This document shows, piece by piece, positions 1-7,178 of a DNA stretch of 64,000 nt (position 1 is its first letter; every line of letters starts with the position of its first letter). Location of the stretch: the NCBI GenBank assembly GCA_003332035.1, contig QOQI01000003.1:1-64000 (forward strand). The letters run 5' to 3'. The stretch is from Paracoccaceae bacterium (GTDB taxonomy: Bacteria > Pseudomonadota > Alphaproteobacteria > Rhodobacterales > Rhodobacteraceae). The notes beneath the pieces were generated by a model that saw only the letters and a program-made list of their open reading frames with translations, was not told the origin of the DNA and ran no database searches. The translations under genes and the position numbers were made by a program.

Positions 1-144
1 TTCAGTTATTTTGGTATTTTGACTGCTTTTCTTATTGGTTGGATAGTTTTTGATGAATTTCCAATAGATACTCTTTTTCCGGGAGTATTTTTAATTTTAA
101 TTTCTGGGTTTGTTATAATTTGGCGGGAAAATAGAAAGTCTTAG
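1..144 (+). CDS. EamA/DMT-family transporter, C-terminal end (partial)
   Basis: The reading frame is open from the first base and ends in TAG at 142-144, giving 47 residues. Two hydrophobic stretches separated by FDEFPIDTLFPG and a short basic tail (WRENRKS) look like the last two helices of a drug/metabolite (EamA) exporter; the xxE-x-P/D-x-x-x-G pattern between the final helices is typical of that family. The rest lies outside the window, so the substrate cannot be judged. A second, complete EamA gene sits near the other end of the window (61028-61939). Confidence 0.6.
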   Translation, partial: FSYFGILTAFLIGWIVFDEFPIDTLFPGVFLILISGFVIIWRENRKS

Positions 145-417
145 TCTAAAATATAAAAAAGGTCTCAATAGATTAATCAGCAATGGTTTTTGATTAATTT
201 GCAGGAAGCTTTGTAAAAACTGAATATGATCTGCAGCCAAAGTTTTGAACGCAATTAAATTGTATTACCACATAAAACTACTTTTTTTTGGTGTAAAAAG
301 AATTTTTATTACTTTTTGCTTGTTTCTAGATTTTTTGGCTCTACGTATTATGCACAGAATTGTGAGGGGGGTGAACCGCATATTCTTCAAAACAATATAG
401 GTAAAGAAAGAATATGA
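145..417. other. intergenic stretch, AT-rich, no gene seen
   Basis: The 273 bases between the exporter tail and the hydroxyacid dehydrogenase hold no convincing reading frame. They are rich in A and T runs, and the upstream region of the next gene presumably contains its promoter. No TGT-N12-ACA palindrome, clear FNR-type box or strong hairpin was found. Confidence 0.4.
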
Positions 418-1389
418 ATGTCTAAGCCAAAATTATTCATAACAAGGCGTTGGCCAAAAGCAGTTGAAGAAGCAGCAAAAGAAGAATTTGATGTCACACT
501 AAATGATAAGGACATCCCATTAAGTATTGAGGATATGAGCAATGCTTTGAAAAGATATGATGCTATTTCGCCAACAGTAACAGATATACTAAGCCCAAAA
601 GTATTTGATGTAGAGAATTTAAGCTGCAAAATCTTATGTAATTATGGGGTTGGGTACAGTCATATTGATATACCCAGTGCTAAAAATTTGGGAATATGTG
701 TAACCAATACACCAGACGTTTTAAGCGATTGTACTGCTGATATTGCAATGACTCTAATGTTGATGGCAGCTCGACGTGCTGGCGAAGGTGAGAGAGAGCT
801 CCGTGCCGACAAATGGGATGGTTGGCGTCCGACCCATATGATTGGTGCAAAAGTTACGGATAAAACATTAGGAATAATTGGTTTTGGTCGTATTGGCCAA
901 GCTATGGCTTCTCGTGGCCATTTTGGATTTGGAATGAAAATAAATATCTTTTCCCGGTCGCAAGTGAGTGCAGAGATATTAGGAAAATATAATGCGAAAC
1001 AATTCAGCTCAGTGGAAGCTCTATTAGAAGAAAGTGATTTTGTTTCACTTCATTGTCCAGGTGGGGCCTCTAATCGCCATTTAATTAATGCATCGAATTT
1101 GGCCAAGGCGAGGTCTGGATTAATTTTAATAAATACAGCAAGAGGCGAGGTTGTTGATGAAACTGCGCTTGCAGATGCTCTAGAGAATAATGTTATTAAA
1201 GCAGCAGGGCTTGATGTATTTGATGGTGAGCCCAAAATAAACCCAATTTTGATGGCGGCACCCAATTTAGTGATGTTGCCGCACCTCGGCAGTGCCACAA
1301 AAGAAACACGAGAAGAAATGGGCTTTAGAGCTCTTGAAAACTGCAAAGCTTTTTTCAAGGGAGATACTCCCATGGATAAGGTTGCGTAA
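418..1389 (+). CDS. D-isomer-specific 2-hydroxyacid dehydrogenase (glyoxylate/hydroxypyruvate reductase-like)
   Basis: A 323-residue soluble NAD(P)-dependent dehydrogenase. The Rossmann nucleotide loop GFGRIG is at residues 155-160, and the catalytic triad of the family can be read as Arg242 (NTARGEVVDE), Glu271 (FDGEP) and His289 (LPHLGS). The length is normal for the family. Such enzymes reduce glyoxylate, hydroxypyruvate or related 2-oxoacids. The next gene downstream, 50 bases away and co-directional, is a class V aminotransferase of the serine-glyoxylate type, so a joint role in glyoxylate/hydroxypyruvate turnover is a reasonable inference. The exact substrate cannot be read from sequence. 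A second paralogue lies at 47344-48306. Confidence 0.85.
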   Translation: MSKPKLFITRRWPKAVEEAAKEEFDVTLNDKDIPLSIEDMSNALKRYDAISPTVTDILSPKVFDVENLSCKILCNYGVGYSHIDIPSAKNLGICVTNTPDVLSDCTADIAMTLMLMAARRAGEGERELRADKWDGWRPTHMIGAKVTDKTLGIIGFGRIGQAMASRGHFGFGMKINIFSRSQVSAEILGKYNAKQFSSVEALLEESDFVSLHCPGGASNRHLINASNLAKARSGLILINTARGEVVDETALADALENNVIKAAGLDVFDGEPKINPILMAAPNLVMLPHLGSATKETREEMGFRALENCKAFFKGDTPMDKVA

Positions 1390-1450
1390 ATAAAATTAGG
1401 TAAAAAGGTCAAATTTTAATTTAATTACCGAACAGAGGATGATTATAAAT

Positions 1451-2680
1451 ATGTTTGAAAAACTTACTATACCAAACACACTTGCTGCAGGACCAGGCCC
1501 AGGAAATACTGATCCACGTGTTTTAGAGCAATTTTCCAAAGCTGGACTTGCTGATCACATGCATCCGGATGTTTTGCGTGGTATGAAAGAATGCAAATTT
1601 ATGCTCAGAGAAGTTTGGGGTACTAAAAATATTCATACTTTTGGAGTTGCAGGAACTGGTTGGAGTGGGCTGGATGCGGTGATATCGGCGGTTAAGCCAG
1701 GTGACAAAGTCGTAGCTTTTGTGAATGGTACGTTTTCTGGTATTGACGCGCTCTCCCTACGTATGAAGGCAGCAACGGAAGAAGAGTTGATGTCAAATCC
1801 ATTAGATCCAGACGCAAAAAGTGTTAAAGTTGTTAATGTTCCACATGGCCAATCAGTTGATAGAGATATTATAGAACAATATATCAGCCATCATAAACCT
1901 AAATGGGCATTCATGGCGCATTACGAGACAGGTTCAGGTCGGGTCAATGATATTGAAACTTTCTCAGATTCTTGTGCACGTCATGGAGCATTAGGATTGA
2001 TAGATGCAGTGAGTTCGTTAGGAGTAGGCGATTTTAGAATTGATGATTATCCGGGAGTAGTAGCTTGGGCTTCTTGTCCTCAAAAGGGTATTAGCTGCCT
2101 GCCTCTAACCTACGCCCCTGTCAGTTTTTCTGATAAATATATTGACGTTCTGAAAGCCGGAGGCGCTCGAACTTTTGTTCATAATCCAATTCTTGAGGCA
2201 AGGCATTGGGGCATACTAGAAGGCGCAGATGTAGATAAGGGGACTTATCACAGAACTCATTCTGCTTATGCTGTGGCAGCCTTTCACGAAGCTCTCAGGT
2301 TAACTTTACAAGAGGGCATTTCGAATAGGGCTGCAAAATATGTGAAGTTTGAAAAAGTTTTAAGTGGTGCATTCAGGGCAATGGGATGTGATGTCACATC
2401 AGATATGACTTCGCTTGTAGTATTGAATTTACCTGAAAATCTATCAGGACGAGAAATGGAGTTCGTACAGCATTGCCGATCAGAAAATTTTGGTATTTGG
2501 CCAACACTATCTGAACCAGTACAAGTCAGGGTAGGCATTCTTAACTTATTAACTAATGAAGCTATATCTGAAATCATCAATAAGTTTGGTTCAGCTCTCA
2601 AAGAGTTGGGTGGACAATTTGATGATAAGCTCGTTGCGCTGCAAATAGATAAACTTTCTAAGAAAATAGCTGCAGAGTAG
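1451..2680 (+). CDS. class V PLP aminotransferase, serine/aspartate-glyoxylate type
   Basis: A 409-residue PLP-dependent aminotransferase. The cofactor-binding Asp lies in LIDAVSSLG and the Schiff-base Lys in CPQKGISC (about residue 212). The early AGPGPGNTDPRVL motif is characteristic of alanine/serine-glyoxylate aminotransferases. Known relatives pass an amino group from serine, alanine or aspartate to glyoxylate; the donor here is not known. An in-frame ATG at 1439 overlaps the Shine-Dalgarno-like GAGG (1435-1438), so the ATG at 1451 is preferred. It follows the 2-hydroxyacid dehydrogenase and probably shares its transcript. Confidence 0.85.
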   Translation: MFEKLTIPNTLAAGPGPGNTDPRVLEQFSKAGLADHMHPDVLRGMKECKFMLREVWGTKNIHTFGVAGTGWSGLDAVISAVKPGDKVVAFVNGTFSGIDALSLRMKAATEEELMSNPLDPDAKSVKVVNVPHGQSVDRDIIEQYISHHKPKWAFMAHYETGSGRVNDIETFSDSCARHGALGLIDAVSSLGVGDFRIDDYPGVVAWASCPQKGISCLPLTYAPVSFSDKYIDVLKAGGARTFVHNPILEARHWGILEGADVDKGTYHRTHSAYAVAAFHEALRLTLQEGISNRAAKYVKFEKVLSGAFRAMGCDVTSDMTSLVVLNLPENLSGREMEFVQHCRSENFGIWPTLSEPVQVRVGILNLLTNEAISEIINKFGSALKELGGQFDDKLVALQIDKLSKKIAAE

Positions 2681-2693
2681 CAATATATTTAGT

Positions 2694-2921
2694 CTAGGAT
2701 AAGCCTCTTAGCGTTCTTTGTTTTTTCACTATTGCGTCAATATCTTGAAAATCTAAATTTGGATATTGGCGCGATATCTCATAAATTTTGTCTTCGTGAG
2801 ATTTATTGGACCAAGAGCCTGAAGATGTGTCGGTTAAAAACTCCGTAAACATATCTACTGGATTCAGCCAATCGTAAGGACCCTCCAGGTAAATTTTGTA
2901 TATATCTCTTTCCAAACTCAT
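2694..2921 (-). CDS. small hypothetical protein (75 aa)
   Basis: A 75-residue acidic, soluble-looking protein with no recognised domain. Its start codon overlaps the stop codon of the upstream small membrane protein by one base (TAATG), so the two are probably translated together. It has many aromatic and charged residues (EGPYDWLNPVDMF, RQYPNLDFQDIDAI) and no signal peptide. It converges with the aminotransferase gene. The coupling and ordinary composition favour a real gene; its role is unknown. Confidence 0.5.
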   Translation of the reverse strand: MSLERDIYKIYLEGPYDWLNPVDMFTEFLTDTSSGSWSNKSHEDKIYEISRQYPNLDFQDIDAIVKKQRTLRGLS

Positions 2922-3130
2922 TATTTTTGAGCCTCTTTCAGAATCATTTTAATTGCCCAAACAGAATGAAACAACGATAAAAGAGAAAATAATCCTCCTA
3001 TAAAACCAATTTCAAATATTGCTGGGCCCCTCAATTCATGAAATATCACTAGATAAGATATTAAACACAGCAAAAATATCGATACAATTGCCCTAAATTT
3101 ATATTCGCTCAGTTTTGTTTTATCATACAT
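2921..3130 (-). CDS. small two-helix membrane protein (69 aa), unknown
   Basis: The 69 residues contain two hydrophobic segments, about 13-29 (AIVSIFLLCLISYLVIF) and 40-62, with basic residues at both ends, suggesting a small inner-membrane protein. It is coupled to the 75-residue gene downstream. No good Shine-Dalgarno sequence is visible before the ATG, which lowers confidence. A PpsR-type palindrome at 3306-3323 lies about 175 bases upstream, but the better promoter match there points the other way. No function can be assigned. Confidence 0.45.
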   Translation of the reverse strand: MYDKTKLSEYKFRAIVSIFLLCLISYLVIFHELRGPAIFEIGFIGGLFSLLSLFHSVWAIKMILKEAQK

Positions 3131-3305
3131 GTGAATAAATTATTAGTTACTTTCAAATTGATATATTCAGAATCAGGTGAACTAAAATTTAGGCTGTACT
3201 TACATAAAATCAAAATAACAAATAAATGAATTGCTTCAAATAAATCAACAAGAAGTTTTCTTCAGCGTTTACAGTAAAATTCCGTAGCGGAAAATTCACT
3301 TAAAG

Positions 3306-3323
3306 TGTAAAATTTAATTGACA
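3306..3323. promoter_or_regulatory. predicted PpsR/CrtJ operator
   Basis: TGT-N12-ACA, embedded in a longer inverted repeat (AAGTGT...ACACTT). The right half overlaps the TTGACA of a plus-strand promoter, the usual arrangement for repression by PpsR. No known photosynthesis gene follows on the plus strand. Confidence 0.6.
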
Positions 3324-3346
3324 CTTTTTAAAATTTTTAATTTAAT
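3318..3346 (+). promoter_or_regulatory. predicted sigma70-type promoter overlapping a PpsR site
   Basis: TTGACA at 3318-3323 and TTTAAT at 3341-3346 are separated by exactly 17 bases, which predicts a start of transcription near 3353. The -35 box lies inside the palindrome at 3306-3323. The expected transcript would run into the 14-codon frame at 3401 and the hairpin at 3475-3499. Confidence 0.5.
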
Positions 3347-3352
3347 AGAGCT

Positions 3353-3499
3353 ATCGAGCCGACGCTTATTAATAAGGATAACTTCTTTTAGGGGAAACTC
3401 GATGTGGAATTTGTCTATTGTTTATGTTCATCACCCTGATCTTTAAAAATAGATAAGTTTCAAACTGTTGGTGGGCGCTCATACGTAAAGTATGAGCGC
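3353..3499 (+). ncRNA. candidate PpsR-controlled small RNA or leader transcript
   Basis: The predicted promoter at 3318-3346 is followed by about 120 bases and then a perfect 10-bp stem, GCGCTCATAC / GTATGAGCGC with a 5-base loop (3475-3499). A 14-codon frame at 3401-3445 (MWNLSIVYVHHPDL) has an AGGGG sequence 8 bases before its ATG, so the transcript could instead encode a tiny peptide. There is no U-run after the stem, so termination is unproven. The call rests on signals only; no RNA family was recognised. Confidence 0.3.
3475..3499. repeat. perfect 10-bp inverted repeat (hairpin)
   Basis: GCGCTCATAC is followed by the loop GTAAA and then GTATGAGCGC. It is one of the strongest stems in the window and sits between the two PpsR-type palindromes. 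It may end or protect a short transcript from the promoter at 3318-3346. Confidence 0.6.
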
Positions 3500-3568
3500 T
3501 TCCGTCGTTAAAAAGGTACTTTTCATTTTTCTTTATAGTGCCAATAGGCAAATTTCCGCCAAACTAAG

Positions 3569-3586
3569 TGTCAGGTAAACTTGACA
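3569..3586. promoter_or_regulatory. predicted PpsR/CrtJ operator upstream of the 45-aa gene
   Basis: TGTCAGGTAAACTTGACA matches TGT-N12-ACA with TGTCA/TGACA arms. It lies 53 bases before the ATG of the 45-residue membrane protein; a TATAAT (3621-3626) lies between them. Confidence 0.55.
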
Positions 3587-3639
3587 GAAATTGAATTTAT
3601 TTTAGCGTTTGATGTCTAATTATAATCTTGGGGGTTTTA

Positions 3640-3777
3640 ATGGAATTTTTAAGTTTTTCGGTATCTACGCCATTTTGGATTTGGCTCTTATTCGCTCTCG
3701 TTACAGCATATTATTACGACATCATGAAAAAACGAATTAACCGATTGGAGCAAAGGCTTTTAGATTTGAGTGCATAG
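3640..3777 (+). CDS. small single-pass membrane protein (45 aa), candidate PpsR-regulated
   Basis: A 45-residue frame with a GGGGG ribosome-binding sequence just before ATG 3640, a hydrophobic helix at about 11-26 (PFWIWLLFALVTAYYY) and a basic, heptad-like C-terminal tail (MKKRINRLEQRLLDL) that could form a short coiled coil. The PpsR-type palindrome at 3569-3586 stands upstream, and the gene converges on crtC, ending 18 bases from its stop. It is not recognisable as PufX, PufB/A or any named light-harvesting polypeptide. The operator suggests a role linked to photosynthesis, for example as an accessory membrane polypeptide; this is inference only. Confidence 0.5.
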   Translation: MEFLSFSVSTPFWIWLLFALVTAYYYDIMKKRINRLEQRLLDLSA

Positions 3778-3793
3778 GTTCAATTTATGAACC
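3777..3793. terminator. short hairpin between convergent genes
   Basis: GGTTCA-ATTTA-TGAACC, a 6-bp stem between the stop of the 45-residue gene and the stop of crtC. There is no clear T-run, so it is only a possible bidirectional terminator. Confidence 0.3.
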
Positions 3794-3795
3794 CG

Positions 3796-5025
3796 TTACA
3801 CTTTATGTTTCCATATTTTTCGGCGCGGTACGCGTACGGCTAGCATAAACATTAACAGTGGATTTCTAAATCGTCTTAAGTCTAAAGCTTCGAAAACACC
3901 TGTTGTCTTTCTTCCTTTGATGGTTGTTGAAACTGCTGCTCGATTATAAAATGGTGCATCTAAAAGGCTATTCTCTTGTTTTGGTTCAGATTGGCTATCA
4001 CATCGAGTTTGCCGTTTTATGCCCCAAAGAGAATTTGAAAATTTTTGATTTTTGGGTGCACTGGTTATATTCTTAGCGGTGCCATCATTTTCGAAATGAT
4101 ATTCAAATTGGTATTTTTCCTGGTTACGTAATTCCAAATCGTAGAAACAAGAAGTTCCTTTTTCTAAGGGAAATCGACCCCAAGTCCAATAATCAAAGTC
4201 TTGCTCTAATGCTCTTGTCCCAAAATTAGCATCAAAATAACCGTGACCTTTCCATTGCCATTCCGGTTTGTTCAGGTCTACTTCGATCTCGGCTGTAGGT
4301 GCGAAAGGCCGCCAGATATGTGTTCCTTCTTTTGTTAAAGGCAATTCAACATTTGTTACACCGGACGGCTTAAGCCGGATTGTTCCTTTGAGGCGGGAAA
4401 TTAAAGGTAAGCTACTAACTTCATTAATTTGGATTATTAATTCTTTCTTGGATGGGTCCCATATAAGTGATGATGGCCCAATAGTCAGTTTATGAGGTTC
4501 CTGGACTAGTGCGCTCTGACCTCTATCGGTCATGGTGAAACGACTTTTTTTACCATAAGTGGCCACATTCAAACATACATTATTTTGAGGTTGTTTCCGT
4601 CCAGACCACCTGTACCAGGGAGAAAAAACAGAGCCAATAAATGCTATTATGGAAACTGCTTGACCGGAGTTTGGTTCAATTCCATCAATGTACCACCATG
4701 CATATCCGTTTGGTGGTACGTCTACATTAAAATTTGGCTCGCTTTCATCTCCTCTACCGCGAGCAGTGCGGATAGTGTGGCCATCGGAACTCCTGCTCCA
4801 GGATGTATCCCCCCGCCCACTAGAAACAGATTGGCTACTGATGTTACGCTTTTGGGACGCTGAAAAGTTGCCATCATTCCATGCGGGCTCTGCCCGTATA
4901 GAGAACCTTCTGATGCTGGAAAAAGTATGTTGAAATCTTTGGGTGTTGTAAGATTTTTTCTTTCCAAATCTACTTGAAAATTGAGACCAAAATTTTTGAA
5001 ACGTTCCAAAGTTACTGATTTGCAT
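3796..5025 (-). CDS. crtC: carotenoid 1,2-hydratase (hydroxyneurosporene synthase)
   Basis: CrtC adds water across the 1,2 double bond of neurosporene/lycopene-type carotenoids in the spheroidene pathway. The conserved core starts near YAWWYID and continues with IAFIGSVFSPWYRWSG and CLNVATYG; about 310 residues from there to the stop fit the family length. The start is a problem: the only ATG, GTG or TTG in frame is at 5025, deep inside crtD, which would give about 100 extra N-terminal residues with no family resemblance and a 304-base overlap. A rare start codon near the crtD stop (about 4720-4770) or a frameshift are alternatives. Identity is secure; the 5' end is not. Confidence 0.85.
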   Translation of the reverse strand: MQISNFGTFQKFWSQFSSRFGKKKSYNTQRFQHTFSSIRRFSIRAEPAWNDGNFSASQKRNISSQSVSSGRGDTSWSRSSDGHTIRTARGRGDESEPNFNVDVPPNGYAWWYIDGIEPNSGQAVSIIAFIGSVFSPWYRWSGRKQPQNNVCLNVATYGKKSRFTMTDRGQSALVQEPHKLTIGPSSLIWDPSKKELIIQINEVSSLPLISRLKGTIRLKPSGVTNVELPLTKEGTHIWRPFAPTAEIEVDLNKPEWQWKGHGYFDANFGTRALEQDFDYWTWGRFPLEKGTSCFYDLELRNQEKYQFEYHFENDGTAKNITSAPKNQKFSNSLWGIKRQTRCDSQSEPKQENSLLDAPFYNRAAVSTTIKGRKTTGVFEALDLRRFRNPLLMFMLAVRVPRRKIWKHKV

Positions 5026-6227
5026 ATTTTGAAATCCTCTTTATTTGGTTTACGTTTTGAGAGGGGAGGTGCATTAAGTATTATCTCAAAACGTTCAGTC
5101 TTTTGTGCTTTATTCGGTTTTTCACGATCTTGGGCGCAGATATATAACGTTGGATCTAAAGGTATCTGGCCTTTTTCAATTTCATAAAACTCTGAGTTTA
5201 CTTTGTCAGAAAAGAATACGTTGTGGTGTGCAAGATTTTTGTTGATAATGTTTGACTCAAAGCCCCAAACATTGGCTGACAAACTTCTATTCGCATCTCG
5301 CGTTATGCCTGCAATATTTTGTAAATTATCACCTAATAGGCCTGTGGCTAATGCTCTAGGATCACCGTTGAAGATTACTGCATCTGCTTCGTGGCTCGTT
5401 CCATCATCAAGGCTGATCTTATCAACAAGAAAGTTTGATTTTTGTATTTCAGTAACCCTGTGGCCATAAATAAACTCCACTCCTCTATCAATGGCCATCT
5501 TCTCAATAGCTCTCGCAACCGAACTAATGCCCCCTTCCACGGTCCAAACGCCTCTTGCTTCTGCCTGCCAAACAAGAGCCATTAGTGCAGGAGAATGAAG
5601 AGGAGATCCCCCCACGTATGTTGAGTATCTCCCAAATAATTGTTGGAGCTTTGTTTCAGAAAATTTGCTTTTCAGATATTTTTCTAAAGTTAAGAAGGGG
5701 ACGAGGGCTGGTATAATTTTAGGTTTTTTACATATTGCCTTCAATATTTCTAATGCAGAAGGGGAAGAGCTTTTCATAATGGGTTGTTCAAAGCAATCGA
5801 ACATTTCCTTAGTTGAGTGGAAAAACTTTATATATTGTTCTCTTGCTTTGGCTCCAAATACTCTTTGAACTTCGTCGCATGCATCATCTTTGTTTGCTAA
5901 AAGATCAAATTTAGTTCCATCTGACCACCAATGTCGTGCTAGAATTTTTTGTTCTTTAAGCTCAAGGTGGTCAAAAATATTCTCACCAACTTCTTTGAAA
6001 AGGCTCTGGAAAATGGAAAGCATTGTCAGAACCGTAGGGCCAATATTCACTGGCCCAGAAGCAGATTCCAGCGTACGTATTTTTCCACCAGGATAATCTG
6101 AACCTTCAAACACTTTAACTTCAAAGCCGTCACTAGCCAATTTTAGTGCTGAGACAAGTCCCCCAATCCCGGCTCCAACCACAGCAATTTTTTTACGTTT
6201 TCTTGTTCTCGATATATCTTTTGCCAT
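4722..6227 (-). CDS. crtD: methoxyneurosporene (hydroxyneurosporene) desaturase
   Basis: A 501-residue FAD-dependent carotenoid 3,4-desaturase of the CrtI/CrtD family. The N-terminal dinucleotide fold VVGAGIGGLVSALKLAS lies at about 16-32, and the C-terminal LFLVGGGIHPGAGVP motif closes the FAD site. Placement directly before crtC and divergent from crtEF identifies it as CrtD rather than CrtI, which is at 43626. It acts after CrtC and CrtF on 1-hydroxy/methoxy carotenoids at the membrane. Its promoter region is shared with crtE and carries a PpsR-type palindrome (6256-6273), so light/oxygen repression is likely. Confidence 0.9.
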   Translation of the reverse strand: MAKDISRTRKRKKIAVVGAGIGGLVSALKLASDGFEVKVFEGSDYPGGKIRTLESASGPVNIGPTVLTMLSIFQSLFKEVGENIFDHLELKEQKILARHWWSDGTKFDLLANKDDACDEVQRVFGAKAREQYIKFFHSTKEMFDCFEQPIMKSSSPSALEILKAICKKPKIIPALVPFLTLEKYLKSKFSETKLQQLFGRYSTYVGGSPLHSPALMALVWQAEARGVWTVEGGISSVARAIEKMAIDRGVEFIYGHRVTEIQKSNFLVDKISLDDGTSHEADAVIFNGDPRALATGLLGDNLQNIAGITRDANRSLSANVWGFESNIINKNLAHHNVFFSDKVNSEFYEIEKGQIPLDPTLYICAQDREKPNKAQKTERFEIILNAPPLSKRKPNKEDFKICKSVTLERFKNFGLNFQVDLERKNLTTPKDFNILFPASEGSLYGQSPHGMMATFQRPKSVTSVANLFLVGGGIHPGAGVPMATLSALLAVEEMKASQILM

Positions 6228-6255
6228 AATGAATTGTTGACTCTAACTCAATATA

Positions 6256-6273
6256 TGTCCAGAATAATTTACA
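6256..6273. promoter_or_regulatory. predicted PpsR/CrtJ operator between crtD and crtE
   Basis: TGT (6256-6258), 12 bases, ACA (6271-6273), midway between the divergent crtD and crtE starts. It is followed by a 15-base palindrome TTTACA-GTG-TGTAAA (6268-6282) that overlaps it and may add a second half-site. Confidence 0.6.
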
Positions 6274-6309
6274 GTGTGTAAACATTTATTGTCATAAGGA
6301 TTTTATCTC

Positions 6310-7176
6310 TTGGTATCAAGGATAGAGGAAGCAATTCAGAAAAATTTATGTTCGTCATCTTTGACAGGCAAATTTCCTGAAAGTCTCAGAAGTGCTATAG
6401 AATATTCCGTTTTCCCAGGTGGCGCCCGGATACGGCCAACTATACTTATTTCGGTTGCCAAGGCTTGCGGTGATGATATGCCTGAAATTACAGATGCTGC
6501 AGCAAGTGCTTTGGAAATGATACATTGTGCGAGCCTTGTGCATGATGATTTGCCTTGTTTTGATAATGGGGATACTCGAAGGGGTAAGCCTACTGTTCAC
6601 AAAGCTTATGGCGAAAATACCGCTGTATTAGCCGGTGATAGCTTAATTATTAATGCATTTAATTGCCTGGCATCTGTTTCAAAGTACTCGCATACGCGCT
6701 GTGCAAATTTAACTCTTTTTCTATCTAAATATGCTGGGTTTCCAAATGGGATCTGCGCTGGACAGGGTTGGGAGAGTGAGGCCCATATAGACTTAAAGTC
6801 TTATCATATGTCAAAAACTGGAGCTTTGTTTATTGCTGCCACACAAATGGGCGCCGCCTCTGCAGGCCATGATCCGGAGCCTTGGTTTGAACTCGGTGCG
6901 CGAATAGGTGAGGCCTTTCAGGTGGCTGATGATCTTATAGATGTTCTCAGCGATGATATTAACTCTGGAAAGAGTGTTGGTCAGGATGAAAAAAATAACC
7001 GACCAAACGCGATCCGTGAGTTTGGCGTTGAGGGCGCAAAGCGACATCTTCAAGATATTTTGGCTGGCGCTATTTCTTCGATACCTTCCTGTCCTGGAGA
7101 GGGGGAGCTTGCACAACTTGTTAAAATGCAAGCAACCAGAATGTTGGAAATAAACGACTCAAAAATAATTGTTTAA
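6310..7176 (+). CDS. crtE: geranylgeranyl diphosphate synthase
   Basis: A 288-residue trans-prenyltransferase that builds C20-PP from IPP and DMAPP/FPP for carotenoids and the bacteriochlorophyll tail. The first Asp-rich motif is HDDLPCFDNGDTRRGKPT (about 78-95) and the second is DDLID at 207-211. The start is TTG at 6310 with AAGGA about 10 bases before it, and no better ATG precedes the conserved region. It is followed after 2 bases by crtF. The divergent promoter with crtD carries a PpsR-type site. Confidence 0.93.
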   Translation: MVSRIEEAIQKNLCSSSLTGKFPESLRSAIEYSVFPGGARIRPTILISVAKACGDDMPEITDAAASALEMIHCASLVHDDLPCFDNGDTRRGKPTVHKAYGENTAVLAGDSLIINAFNCLASVSKYSHTRCANLTLFLSKYAGFPNGICAGQGWESEAHIDLKSYHMSKTGALFIAATQMGAASAGHDPEPWFELGARIGEAFQVADDLIDVLSDDINSGKSVGQDEKNNRPNAIREFGVEGAKRHLQDILAGAISSIPSCPGEGELAQLVKMQATRMLEINDSKIIV

Positions 7177-7178
7177 AA

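Larger units (their letters stand above)
3131..3639. other. 509-base intergenic regulatory region at the left edge of the PGC
   Basis: This gap between the small unknown genes and the 45-residue gene carries two TGT-N12-ACA palindromes (3306-3323 and 3569-3586), a plus-strand promoter-like TTGACA-N17-TTTAAT, a 14-codon reading frame with its own ribosome-binding site and a perfect 10-bp hairpin (3475-3499). A 60-codon frame on the minus strand (3369-3551) is not supported as a gene. Each element is listed separately. Confidence 0.6.

Noticed and set aside
3369-3551. 60-codon frame on the minus strand between the two PpsR-type sites
   Set aside because: No ribosome-binding site, no recognisable domain, and it runs through the strong hairpin at 3475-3499.
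3640-3777. The 45-residue protein as PufX
   Set aside because: It lacks PufX length (about 80) and motifs and is not in the puf operon; left unnamed.
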